Source of the DNA: Pseudolabrys sp963742345 | Lineage (GTDB): Bacteria; Pseudomonadota; Alphaproteobacteria; Rhizobiales; Xanthobacteraceae | Direction of reading: 5' to 3' | Length of the DNA stretch: 64,000 bases | Assembly: GCA_963742345.1 (NCBI GenBank) | Contig: CAVULO010000011.1 | Location: 372,001-436,000 of the forward strand | Shown: positions 27,120 through 35,679 of the stretch, piece after piece | How the letters are laid out: the number at the start of each line of letters is the position of its first letter | How positions within the stretch are numbered: the first letter of the stretch is position 1 | Notes under the pieces: model-generated | The model's database searches: none | What the model was told of the DNA's origin: nothing | What the model saw: the letters and a program-made list of their open reading frames with translations, nothing else | Position numbers and translations under genes: made by a program

Positions 27120-27880
27120 TCGACGCCGGCTGAGTTTTTTTTCGTAGCACCGCTACGAGCTGAATTGTGGGACATGCGGAGGCTCATCACCGCGCGCAGA
27201 ATTTCAAGATCATCCGGCGTGTCGAGGTCGATGGAATCGGCCTTGCGCATGCGCATAAGCATTGGCCGGTCGCAAACCAGCTGGCCTGTGCGTTGTACAT
27301 ATGGAGTACGGGCAATATAGACCGCGCCATTGCGCACCATGGTCGGGCCGTGGTCCTGGCGCCGGACGCCCTTATTGTGATCCGGGCTCTTCGGCACGAG
27401 ATAGCCGCTTTTGTCATCGAAATAGATCACGCGATCGTTGATATAATCTTCCTGATAGCAACTGATGAGCGTATCGGAAGAACCGGTCCGAAATTTTTCC
27501 GCCGCAGCGCTGATCGCCGCGACATCGCGGATCGGGGCCGTCGGCTGCAGCAGCATGACCGCCTCGTAGCGCTCGCCTCCGAGCGCAAGCGTGTCGAGCG
27601 CGTGCAGCACATATCCGGTCGCCTTCGCGGCATCCGTGGCGAGTTCGGCGGGCCGCATAAAGGGAACGTCGCCTCCCCATTGCCGCGCTACGTCGGCGAT
27701 TTCCCTATCGTCCGTCGATACGATCGAACGTGCCACCGCGCCGGCCCGCACCAGCGCATTGCCGGTCTCGATGGACCACGCGATGAGAGGCTTGCCGCAA
27801 AGGTCGACCAAGTTCTTGCGCGGAATACCTTTGGAACCGCCACGTGCGGGGACGATGGCGAGGATCGGAAATCCGGTCAC
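27116..27880 (-). CDS. neuA: Acylneuraminate cytidylyltransferase (CMP-nonulosonate synthetase)
   Basis: 254 residues from GTG 27880 (VTGFPILAIVPARGGSKGIPRKN), which overlaps the TGA of the upstream dehydrogenase as GTGA. It activates a nonulosonic acid with CTP. The signature IVPARGGSKGIPRKNLVDLCGKPLIAWSIE, then STDDREIADVA, LLQPTAPIR and the C-terminal SIDLDTPDDLEILRAV are standard. The frame is open upstream to 27925 without family character. With NeuB and NeuC it completes a minimal CMP-sialic-acid-type pathway. A sialyltransferase-like enzyme is not recognised in the window. Confidence 0.92.
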   Translation of the reverse strand: MTGFPILAIVPARGGSKGIPRKNLVDLCGKPLIAWSIETGNALVRAGAVARSIVSTDDREIADVARQWGGDVPFMRPAELATDAAKATGYVLHALDTLALGGERYEAVMLLQPTAPIRDVAAISAAAEKFRTGSSDTLISCYQEDYINDRVIYFDDKSGYLVPKSPDHNKGVRRQDHGPTMVRNGAVYIARTPYVQRTGQLVCDRPMLMRMRKADSIDLDTPDDLEILRAVMSLRMSHNSARSGATKKNSAGVE

Positions 27881-28866
27881 TGACGCGCTCCAGCGGCCAC
27901 GGCGGTCTGCTGCTGCCGTGTGCACAGGATCGCGGGCAGCCAGCGACCGACGCTCGAAAGATGGCCCTCGATCCGCAGCAATTCCGGCTGCTCGGGTTGA
28001 TCGGTCAGGAATGCTTGCAATTGGCGGTAAATGCCCGGTTTGAAAGCGCGATCAAGTGCGTCGTCGATCGGCAACTCGGTGAGCGCAAAGCCGGATTTTT
28101 CCTGCACCTGCAGTTTTTCCAGCGGCTGCAGCAACAGGCGGCGGCGCGGAGTTCGCAAGTCGAGGCCCCAGCGGCCGGCGGAATTCCAGTCAGCATGCCA
28201 GGTGAACAGCCCGCCGTTGCGGGTGTGCCCATGACCGGCAAATACCGCACCCGCCGGGTGCCACGGCAAGTGTCCCGATACTGTTCCGTTCATGTCGTCG
28301 GGCACACCAGCAAGGTGGAATGCGAGGTCGATCATGTGGCTGGAATTGGCCAGTACCCAGTTGGCAAGGATCGCGGCATCCTTGCCCTTGGTTGCAATCC
28401 GCTCGGCAAGCTCGCTGAAATCGACATGAAATGAAGACACGCCGCCATCTTCGGCGATGAGAGTACGAGCGGCGGCAACGGACGCATAGAAGCGCCGGTT
28501 ATAGGCCACGAATACTGCCGCGCCCGAGGTTCGTGCCGCGGCGGCAACGCCGCCAATTTCATCGAGGTCAAGGCCCGCCGGCTTCTCAACCAGCAAACGC
28601 CGGGCTCCATGACTAATCAGCTGTTTCGCAGCTTCGGCGAGCTGCGGCACGGGTACCGCAACGATGACTGGCCGCGTTCCCTCGAACGCGCCGGCGGACA
28701 GATAACGCGCAAGACCGCCTTCGATCGGTTGCACGCCGGTCTCACGGGCGAACGCCGCCGATGATCCCGCGCCTCGCCCGACCGCCTCGAACGGCACGCC
28801 TTGGGCTTGAAGAGCCTTCGCATGGGCGATGGCCATGGGGCCGGCACCGACGAGCAGCACATTCAT
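27877..28866 (-). CDS. Gfo/Idh/MocA-like oxidoreductase (nonulosonate module, gene A)
   Basis: 329 residues from the ATG at 28866 (MNVLLVGAGPMAIAHAKAL); this ATG overlaps the TGA of the adjacent dehydrogenase as ATGA. Rossmann motif LLVGAGPMAIAHA, the LLVEKPAGLD variant of the family EKP motif and a VAYNRRFYASV segment are visible. It is clearly a dehydrogenase-type fold, but more divergent than the WlbA homologue. It is paired with a second Gfo/Idh gene and with neuA. Such tandem oxidoreductases occur in several nonulosonate and polysaccharide loci, where their substrates are mostly unknown. Confidence 0.82.
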   Translation of the reverse strand: MNVLLVGAGPMAIAHAKALQAQGVPFEAVGRGAGSSAAFARETGVQPIEGGLARYLSAGAFEGTRPVIVAVPVPQLAEAAKQLISHGARRLLVEKPAGLDLDEIGGVAAAARTSGAAVFVAYNRRFYASVAAARTLIAEDGGVSSFHVDFSELAERIATKGKDAAILANWVLANSSHMIDLAFHLAGVPDDMNGTVSGHLPWHPAGAVFAGHGHTRNGGLFTWHADWNSAGRWGLDLRTPRRRLLLQPLEKLQVQEKSGFALTELPIDDALDRAFKPGIYRQLQAFLTDQPEQPELLRIEGHLSSVGRWLPAILCTRQQQTAVAAGARQ

Positions 28867-29837
28867 GTGATCGGGCACTCATCAATGAGCGGATCGCCAC
28901 TCGTCCGGCGCACCTGCTCGAGGAACGCCGCAAGCATTCCGCGGTGTAGCTTTGCCGCCGTCGCATAGTCCGGGATGGCGGGCGGGCGATTGTCGAAAAT
29001 CGAGGCAACATGTGACGCCATGGCTTCACTCTGAAGCGGAACGGGATAAGGCTCGGTGCGCGCTGCGCCGTTCTTGCGAACCGTCATCGTTTGCTCTGAT
29101 AAGCGCATCGTGATGTCGATTTTGTTCGTGTGAATCGAGACAACACGATCGCCCGAAATTGCCTCACTCCCCTCCCGGCATATCGCGGTGAGACGCGAGC
29201 CATTGGGAGCACTCGCCTGTATCTCGCCGAAAAATTCGATATAGCCGCCCCGTTTGGAAGGATATGTGCCAGGCAGAAGCTTGCTCGCCGACAATTCCAG
29301 ATCATCGCTTCCGCAAAACATTGCGAATTCGTCGAGGTGATGGACGAGGTTGGATGCAAGCCCCCAGCCAGCTCCCGAAACCGTATAGTCGACCTGCTGC
29401 CGGTCAATAAGAGCAGCCAGGTCAGTGGCGCGTGGACACGATCGGCGTGCGCAGTTGACCCACGCCTGCACGTTATTTCTTGCAATGAGCGCATCGACGG
29501 CATCGTAATCGGCGAGCCTGGTGAACAGCACTTTCTCCAGAATCATTCGCGGCACACCCATTTCGATGAGCCGGGCAACGACTGGCCGCCGTTCGCGAGA
29601 ATTCGTCGCCACGATGGCCAGATCGGGCACAGCCGCAAGCTCGGAAATATCGGAGCGCATATTGCATTCACCGGCCTTTAGCCCACCGGCCTCGTGAAGC
29701 AGGGCTGCGGCACGTTGGAGAGAGGCGGCGGATGGATCGACGACATCGACCGTCAACGGGCGATCGAGTCGTGCGAGCGACTGTAAGTGCCGCGCTCCGA
29801 GAGTTCCCGCACCGACGACCGCGACGCGGCGCTTCAT
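28863..29837 (-). CDS. Gfo/Idh/MocA-like oxidoreductase (nonulosonate module, gene B)
   Basis: 324 residues from the ATG at 29837 (MKRRVAVVGAGTLGARHLQSL). The NAD-binding VVGAGTLGARHL is followed by VDVVDPSAASL. The family EKP motif appears as MILEKVLF, so the lysine is kept but the proline is not. Later parts show VSGAGWGLASNLVHHLDEFAMF, resembling the substrate-binding histidine region. The frame upstream to 29903 overlaps the AsnB gene and is unlikely to be coding. Function is unknown beyond the family. Confidence 0.8.
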   Translation of the reverse strand: MKRRVAVVGAGTLGARHLQSLARLDRPLTVDVVDPSAASLQRAAALLHEAGGLKAGECNMRSDISELAAVPDLAIVATNSRERRPVVARLIEMGVPRMILEKVLFTRLADYDAVDALIARNNVQAWVNCARRSCPRATDLAALIDRQQVDYTVSGAGWGLASNLVHHLDEFAMFCGSDDLELSASKLLPGTYPSKRGGYIEFFGEIQASAPNGSRLTAICREGSEAISGDRVVSIHTNKIDITMRLSEQTMTVRKNGAARTEPYPVPLQSEAMASHVASIFDNRPPAIPDYATAAKLHRGMLAAFLEQVRRTSGDPLIDECPIT

Positions 29838-29850
29838 TTCAAGTGGACGT

Positions 29851-31578
29851 TTAGTCAAGAAATGCCCGCGCCCAATACTCAAGATTGAGCCATTGCCAGA
29901 CAAAGAAGGAGTTATCGCGGGAACCTTTTATATAATCGTCGTAGATCGTCTGCGCGCGCCGCGGATCGACCCAGCCACGCGCAGCGAATGAATCGCCCTC
30001 CAGGACCTCCTGCACCAGCGGCCGCCATCCATTTGCAAGCCACTCGCGTTGTGGCGACTGGACCGAGCGCTTCTCGGCGTCGGCCACTTGTGCCGGAATC
30101 CACCGCCGCGCGATCTTGCGGAAAAGAGATTTGGTGTGGCCATCCTGCAAAAGGTAACGAGTCGGCACGCTGAAACCAAATTCGACGAGCCGATGATCGA
30201 GGTAGGGAATGCGTAATTCCCGCGATCGGCCCATCGACATGCGATCGTTGAAACGAAGACCGCGAGGAATCTTCGTCGCCAGGAGATCGAGCGCGGCGGC
30301 CGCCTTTACCGGCTCATCGAAAGCAGCCCCGTGTGTCGGTGGCGGTAGCAGAGACGCCTCCCGCTTCAACCGATCTGCAATGGCAACCGGGGCGACAGCT
30401 TGCGAGCCGTCAATGGCGCGGCCTTGCGCCGGCTTGCCTCCATTCATGGTGTATTTGGAATAACCGAGAAAGCATTCATCGACGCCATTGCCGTCAAGCA
30501 AGACGGTCACACCTTCGGCCTTGGCCGCTTTATAGATCTCGTCGTAAGCCACGACCGTAACGCCCCCAAACGGCTCGGCCTGCCGGCGCACGGTCCAGTC
30601 GATTTTGGCCTCAACGTCCTCACGCGTCAGCGTGCAGAGATGCAGGTGCGTTCCATCTGCGACCTTGCGCACCCAGGACGCTTCACTGTAGGGCGGCTCA
30701 AAATCCTGGGTGAATACGTGCAAGTCGGCCACACTCGGCGAGCCCACGCGCACCAGCACGGATGAGTCGACGCCTCCCGAGACATTGAGGCCCACGCGAA
30801 CGTCCGCAATCAGGTGATCGCGTATCGCGGATTCGACCAACGATGCGCCACGTTCGATCAGTTCCTGTTCCGACGCATTGCTGAAGTCGCTGATATTCTT
30901 GTCGAGATGATACCAGCGGCGTTCGGCAAAATTTCCGGTGTTGAGGTCAAGCTCCGCCACGCAACCCGGCTCGATCGCATAGACGTTTGAAAAGAAAGTC
31001 CGGGCTCCGGTATCGTAAAGACCGGTTTCCAGGTATGTGCGGATCGTGTCCTCGTCCGCGAGCCGCCGCGGATGGAGCATTAAAAGCGGGGGAATTTCAC
31101 TCGCAACCGCAACACCGCCGTCGGCCAGCCTCGTCCAGTAGAGAGGCTTGATGCCAAATCGATCGCGAACAAAATGGACGCGCGACCGGTCGCGATCGTA
31201 GAGCGCGAATGCAAACATTCCAACGCAGTCGTCGAGTGCCGCCATCCCGCTCTCGGCGAGACCCGCGAGCAGCATTTCCGTATCGCCCTGGCTACGAAAA
31301 CGCCACGGCCCGCGATATCTGGCCCGTAATTCGCGATAGTTGACGATTTCGCCGTTGTAGATCAGCGACCAACGGCCGTCTGGCGACAACATTGGCTGGT
31401 TGGCGTCGTCGGAAAGATCGATGATCTTGAGACGCGTGTGGCCAAACGCAAGGCGGTGATCGTCCGAAAACCATATCGCATCAGAGTCGGGGCCTCGATG
31501 CTTCAGCAGTTGAAGCAGGCGGTTTGGTTCGTCCGGATCGACGCCGCCAGGCCTGAAAATGGCAAGCAAGCCGCACAT
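29851..31578 (-). CDS. asnB: Asparagine synthase-like amidotransferase (copy 2)
   Basis: 575 residues from the ATG at 31578, chosen because it places the catalytic cysteine at position 2 (MCGLLAIFRPGG); the frame runs to 31617. The glutaminase half has HRGPDSDAIW, HTRLKIIDLSDDA and YNGEIVNYREL, and the synthetase half GLNVSGGVDSSVLV and LLDGNGVDECFLGYSKY. The usual GDGGDE is replaced by DGNGVDE, a divergence that may reflect a non-aspartate acceptor. It lies between the Gfo/Idh pair and the acyl-AMP ligase gene. It probably amidates a sugar carboxylate, perhaps the nonulosonate or a uronate; this is inference. Confidence 0.88.
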   Translation of the reverse strand: MCGLLAIFRPGGVDPDEPNRLLQLLKHRGPDSDAIWFSDDHRLAFGHTRLKIIDLSDDANQPMLSPDGRWSLIYNGEIVNYRELRARYRGPWRFRSQGDTEMLLAGLAESGMAALDDCVGMFAFALYDRDRSRVHFVRDRFGIKPLYWTRLADGGVAVASEIPPLLMLHPRRLADEDTIRTYLETGLYDTGARTFFSNVYAIEPGCVAELDLNTGNFAERRWYHLDKNISDFSNASEQELIERGASLVESAIRDHLIADVRVGLNVSGGVDSSVLVRVGSPSVADLHVFTQDFEPPYSEASWVRKVADGTHLHLCTLTREDVEAKIDWTVRRQAEPFGGVTVVAYDEIYKAAKAEGVTVLLDGNGVDECFLGYSKYTMNGGKPAQGRAIDGSQAVAPVAIADRLKREASLLPPPTHGAAFDEPVKAAAALDLLATKIPRGLRFNDRMSMGRSRELRIPYLDHRLVEFGFSVPTRYLLQDGHTKSLFRKIARRWIPAQVADAEKRSVQSPQREWLANGWRPLVQEVLEGDSFAARGWVDPRRAQTIYDDYIKGSRDNSFFVWQWLNLEYWARAFLD

Positions 31579-31680
31579 CAGTTCAAGGTTTCGACAATGA
31601 ATTCGCCGCGCTGCCACCCGCTACCGAGGAACCGTACCCTCGATGTACAGGTTCTGGACTGCACAGAGTCGCGACGCGCT

Positions 31681-33154
31681 TCAAAGAAGCTCCTTAAGCT
31701 GCCGCCTCAGCAATTTTCCATTTGAAGTTCGGGGCAAGGCTTCCACAAAGCGGAATTCCCGCGGTTGCTGCCAGCCTGGGAGTTTGGTTCCGATCGCGCG
31801 CCGCAGGTCGAACTCCTGATCCAGCTTCCCCTCGACAAAAAGAACCGGAACCTCACCCAGGATGGGGTCACGCTTGCCAACAATGGCGCAAGGTGCGCCC
31901 CCTAACAGTTCCGTTAGCAACGCCTCGACTTCGGCCGGAGAAATCTTGTAGCCACCAGAGTTGATAATGTCGTCATTCCGACCGAGAAAATAAACAAACC
32001 CGTCTTTGTCTATGCGTCCCCAATCGCCGGTCCGAAACCAGCCATTCGATAGTCGCGACGTCCACAGATCCGGCCTGCGCCAATAGCCGTTGGCGCGGTT
32101 TACGCCGCGCAACGCAATTTCACCCTCACTGTCACTTGGCAGGGGCATGCCATCGGTGCCGAGAATAATCGCTTCCACACCAGGCGCCGGCACTCCCACC
32201 GATTCGAGCTTGTCCGGAAACTCTCGAAAATCAAGAAAAGTGCTGCGCATGGCTTCAGTAAGTCCATAGGACATTACCGGTCTGGCCCCCGGAAGCACAT
32301 CAAGCAGCTGTCGCTTGCGTCCCAAGCTCATGGGCATACTGCTAATTTCGAGCCAACGCAGAACTCTCTCCATAGTCTGAAAATGGCCCGGCAAATTTAT
32401 CTAGCAGGAGGTCGAAGGTGCTCGCCACTCCGGACATCGAGCTGCATTGGTACTTGCGAATTGCTGAAAGCGCTCGCAGAGGATTAAAGATTCCATCGTC
32501 GCTGACTAGCGTGCCGCCTCTTGTCAGGACGGCGTGCACCCGACCCAATCCGAATGCATGCTGAGCTGGCGAATTTAGATATTCTACCCCTCCCTCGGGA
32601 ATCGCCACCAAACGATTTAAGTATGCGACCATGGCTGTGAGGCCACGATAGCTGATCTCAATATATTTGGGTTCCGATGAAGTCGTGCCGGACGAACGAA
32701 TGATTACCGCGGTGTCAGTAACATTTCCCGATAGCCCGCTTAAATCGCGCAATACAGCGTCAGCCCGGACATGGGCTATTTCTACAAGGGCCATTTGCGC
32801 CACAGATCTGAATCTGACGAGAGCGCTTTGTGAGCCGACAATCGCGTTCAGGTCTTGATCAGCCAGAAGCTCGTCAATTTGCCGGGTCTCGCCAGACAGC
32901 GGCACGGCGATCGCACCCAGGGCAAATGTAGCCAAAATTCCAGCAATGACATCCTTCTTGGACTGCGTCAGCACGCCGACTCGACTGCCTGGCGTAACGC
33001 CCGCTCGGGAAAGCGATTGAGCGGTTGCACTCGCACACGCAACGAGCTCGGCATAGGTCACCGGTTCATCATTGATGACTAGCGCGATGCGCTGCGGATA
33101 AACGCGAGCTTTTGACACTACGCGGTGATACAGGGTCGTTATGTCTGAAGTCAT
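31681..33154 (-). CDS. Acyl-AMP ligase (ANL superfamily), interrupted by a one-base frameshift
   Basis: About 491 codons of an adenylate-forming enzyme in two frames. The first frame (33154 to about 32390) has IIRSSGTTSSEPKYIEIS, the A3 ATP-binding motif. The second (from about 32390 to 31681) has MSYGLTEAMRS (A5), NGWFRTGDWGRID (A7), GRNDDIINSGGYKISPAEVEALL (A8, split here for length) and LPRTSNGKLLRRQL (A10, catalytic lysine). Removing one base from the GGGCC run at 32385-32389 joins LLLDKFAG to HFQTMERVLRWLE. It overlaps the LpxD-ACP fusion gene by four bases, so the natural thiol acceptor is likely that ACP domain. The activated acid is unknown; sulfolactate from ComA-ComB is the candidate. 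Confidence 0.85.
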
Positions 33155-34350
33155 TTCTGTGAACTTCGTGTGTTCAATGCACGATTCCGCAAGTTTTGCT
33201 TGAGATCCCCAATCGACCGGATCGCCGCCATCGTTTCGACGTCAAAAGTCACGCCAAACCGTTTTTGCGTGTTCAAAAGAAGATTGACATGAGCGAGGGA
33301 GTCCCAAGTCGGGACGTCATTCGGTACAAGCGAATCCGAGATGATGAATTCGCTACCGAGATGAAGCGTTTCGCGAATCAATTCGTCGATTGATTGGTCG
33401 AACTGAACCGATGCCGCGATATCTCCAGGCACGTTCTTGGCCTGCGGCCCGTGCGCAACGTTCAGGCCCGGATGCCCGATGACCGAACTGCGCGCAGTGA
33501 CGTCTTCGAGAACCAGGACGCCGAGACCAATGGTTGCGCCATCGCCTATTTTCACCGACTGGCGGATCGTACAATTGGATCCCAGCCAGCAGTGATCGCC
33601 TATTCTGACGCTGCCGCTGATTTGCGAATGGCCGGCAATCAAACAGCAGGTGCCAATGCGGGCATTGTGATGAATATTGACCAATGTGCCGATCTTCGTG
33701 TGATCGCCGATGATTGTATCAGACAGGGTGCCGCGCGCGATCGTGCTGCTTGGTCCAACCTCAACATCGTTGCCGATAAGTACACCCCCCAGATGCGAAA
33801 TACGAACTGGAATGCCAGCTGAGTCGCGTTCAAAGCCGAACCCGCTTGCACCGACGGCGGCTCCCGTCCCGATAACGCAATCATCGCCAATTACCGTCCC
33901 GGAGTGAATGACGGCGTTGTGCTGCACGACCGAACGGGCCCCGATCGAAACATTATCTTCTATGACAACATTTTCCCAAATGCTGCTCGCCTGACCAAGC
34001 TTGACACCCGTACCAATACGCGCCGATGCGGCAACACCGGGCCGAGCAGGACGCTCAAAGAATTCTTTCAGCGCGAAAGCAAAGGCAAGTCTCGGATTTT
34101 CAGCTTCGATATAGCTATTACCATCGTGAACTGACTGACCCACCCGCACCAGAACAATCGCTCCAGCTTTGCTGTCGATCTCCATCCGGCGCCCAACAGA
34201 AAATGACAAAGCTCCCGGGATAAGCTGCGAAACGGAACGCGCGCTGGTGACAGGACGATCGATTCCCACCAACGATCCCCTGACCGCAGCCGCCACTTCG
34301 GCTGCTGAAACGGGCTTAATCGGACTTATCAAGCGGAGCTCTTCGGTCAT
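33151..34350 (-). CDS. LpxD-like N-acyltransferase fused to an acyl carrier protein domain
   Basis: 399 residues. Residues about 1-100 resemble the LpxD N-terminal domain. Residues about 100-305 are left-handed beta-helix repeats including the LpxD active-site region LVNIHHNARIG (catalytic His) and IAGHSQISGSVRIG. Residues about 325-395 form a carrier-protein domain with the phosphopantetheine serine in TWDSLAHVNLLL and a following helix KRFGVTFDVETMAAI. LpxD normally takes acyl chains from free ACP; here a carrier is attached in cis. It is flanked by an acyl-AMP ligase and a CgeB-like glycosyltransferase, each with a four-base overlap. Best reading: ligase loads the carrier and the helix domain transfers the acyl group to an amino sugar. 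It is not the housekeeping lipid A gene, since no lpxA, fabZ or lpxB is near. Confidence 0.88.
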   Translation of the reverse strand: MTEELRLISPIKPVSAAEVAAAVRGSLVGIDRPVTSARSVSQLIPGALSFSVGRRMEIDSKAGAIVLVRVGQSVHDGNSYIEAENPRLAFAFALKEFFERPARPGVAASARIGTGVKLGQASSIWENVVIEDNVSIGARSVVQHNAVIHSGTVIGDDCVIGTGAAVGASGFGFERDSAGIPVRISHLGGVLIGNDVEVGPSSTIARGTLSDTIIGDHTKIGTLVNIHHNARIGTCCLIAGHSQISGSVRIGDHCWLGSNCTIRQSVKIGDGATIGLGVLVLEDVTARSSVIGHPGLNVAHGPQAKNVPGDIAASVQFDQSIDELIRETLHLGSEFIISDSLVPNDVPTWDSLAHVNLLLNTQKRFGVTFDVETMAAIRSIGDLKQNLRNRALNTRSSQK

Positions 34351-35591
34351 ATGCCGCTCTGAACAACAGAAGCCGCTGTTGCATTCCGCGCCTCAGTGGG
34401 CGTCGAGTTGCGAACATGGAAACGGCCTTTTACCCATTCGGCTCCGCAATAGCGGCCCGCGAGAAGAGCTGCAATGCACGAATGAACCTGCTCGGCGCGA
34501 GCCCTCAACGAATGACTTTCGAACACCAACGACTGGCCTTGTTCTGCGAGCCGCACCGCCCGTTCTGGTTCTTTCGTGACTGTGGCCACAACATCAAGCA
34601 ATTCTTCAGGAGCAGCCTCGATGTAGTGCTCTCCGTCGCGAAAGCCGATTGCATCGAAGCCATGGGGCGGCGTACAGACCATCAATGCCCCGGCCGCCGG
34701 AATCTCGAAAAACTTTCGGATCGGCATTCCGAAACCACCCCGCGCTGTGTAAACGATTTTGGAGTCCATCAACCCGCGTTTAAATGTAAGATGATAAAGC
34801 TCTAACGAAAGATAATGCGCGAACATCGCAAAGCCCAAACGACCCAACAGTCGATACAGGTGAAATATATATTTTGGCGCGACACTGATTGATGAAGCGG
34901 ACAATGCGCCTAGAGCGCGTTTTCGGAGCACATATTCTACGCCAGGTACACTGATCTGGTGCGGGCGCGACCAGATATTTCGGAACGTGAACTCTGTTTC
35001 TGCAACGAAGTGCAACGCCGTGATGACACGCTCTGGGTGCGCAGTGACGAAATCAGCATAGGCATCGCAGATGCGATCAGCCTTGCGACGAAAATGCCGC
35101 TCCTCACGGGCATAGTCCGGTAATTCAGCGACCCTGCCCACAAATTGCTGATTCGGCCCAAGAATACAAAAGCCAAGGGCATTTAATTTTTCGATTTGAG
35201 CGGTCGAACACGCGTAATAATCGAAATTAAGGGTCGACGTAATCTTTAGATCAATTGGCAAATAAGCGATTGCTCCCAGCACGTCCGCGAGAAACGCCGC
35301 AACCAAAGCCGAATCGTCCACCAAGGCCGCATAGTTGCGCAGGCTTTTAACCGTGCTTGGTATCGGATCATCGATATCGGACAGGATAGGAATGTTCGGG
35401 CCAAACATCGCGACGTCAAATGGGCCGTGCTTTTGGATAAATTTTTGTATTCCCAGCTCGAGTTCGGAACCGCTCACAAACCCCGGACCATAACAAACGG
35501 TATGGGGTGCAACCGTGCGGAACAACAGCGGCATCAAGGTCGCTGTGGGATTAAGCGCTTGAGCAAAGACGTCGATGTAAAGAATTTTCAT
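34347..35591 (-). CDS. CgeB-like glycosyltransferase (GT-B)
   Basis: 414 residues. The C-terminal part YTARGGFGMPIRKFFEIPAAG followed by ALMVCTPPHGFDAIGF and GEHYIEAAPEELLDVV matches the Glyco_trans_1_2 / CgeB-type C-terminal domain, in which the EIPAAGA stretch lies in the donor-binding site. The N-terminal part (MKILYIDVFAQALNPT) is divergent. It starts 88 bases after the ComA-ComB gene and ends in an ATGA overlap with the LpxD-ACP gene, so it belongs to the putative sulfonated-acyl group and may transfer the modified sugar. Donor and acceptor are unknown. Confidence 0.78.
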   Translation of the reverse strand: MKILYIDVFAQALNPTATLMPLLFRTVAPHTVCYGPGFVSGSELELGIQKFIQKHGPFDVAMFGPNIPILSDIDDPIPSTVKSLRNYAALVDDSALVAAFLADVLGAIAYLPIDLKITSTLNFDYYACSTAQIEKLNALGFCILGPNQQFVGRVAELPDYAREERHFRRKADRICDAYADFVTAHPERVITALHFVAETEFTFRNIWSRPHQISVPGVEYVLRKRALGALSASSISVAPKYIFHLYRLLGRLGFAMFAHYLSLELYHLTFKRGLMDSKIVYTARGGFGMPIRKFFEIPAAGALMVCTPPHGFDAIGFRDGEHYIEAAPEELLDVVATVTKEPERAVRLAEQGQSLVFESHSLRARAEQVHSCIAALLAGRYCGAEWVKGRFHVRNSTPTEARNATAASVVQSGI

Positions 35592-35679
35592 TTTGACTTT
35601 CGACTACCGACCGGGATTCTCGGCCCTGATCTCGCGGCAGAACCAGGCGCGAGCGACCAAATCCTGTCGTACAGCCGAC

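Noticed and set aside
33151..34350. Housekeeping lipid A gene lpxD
   Set aside because: There is no bamA, fabZ, lpxA or lpxB context, and the protein has an additional carrier domain and sits inside a glycan operon.
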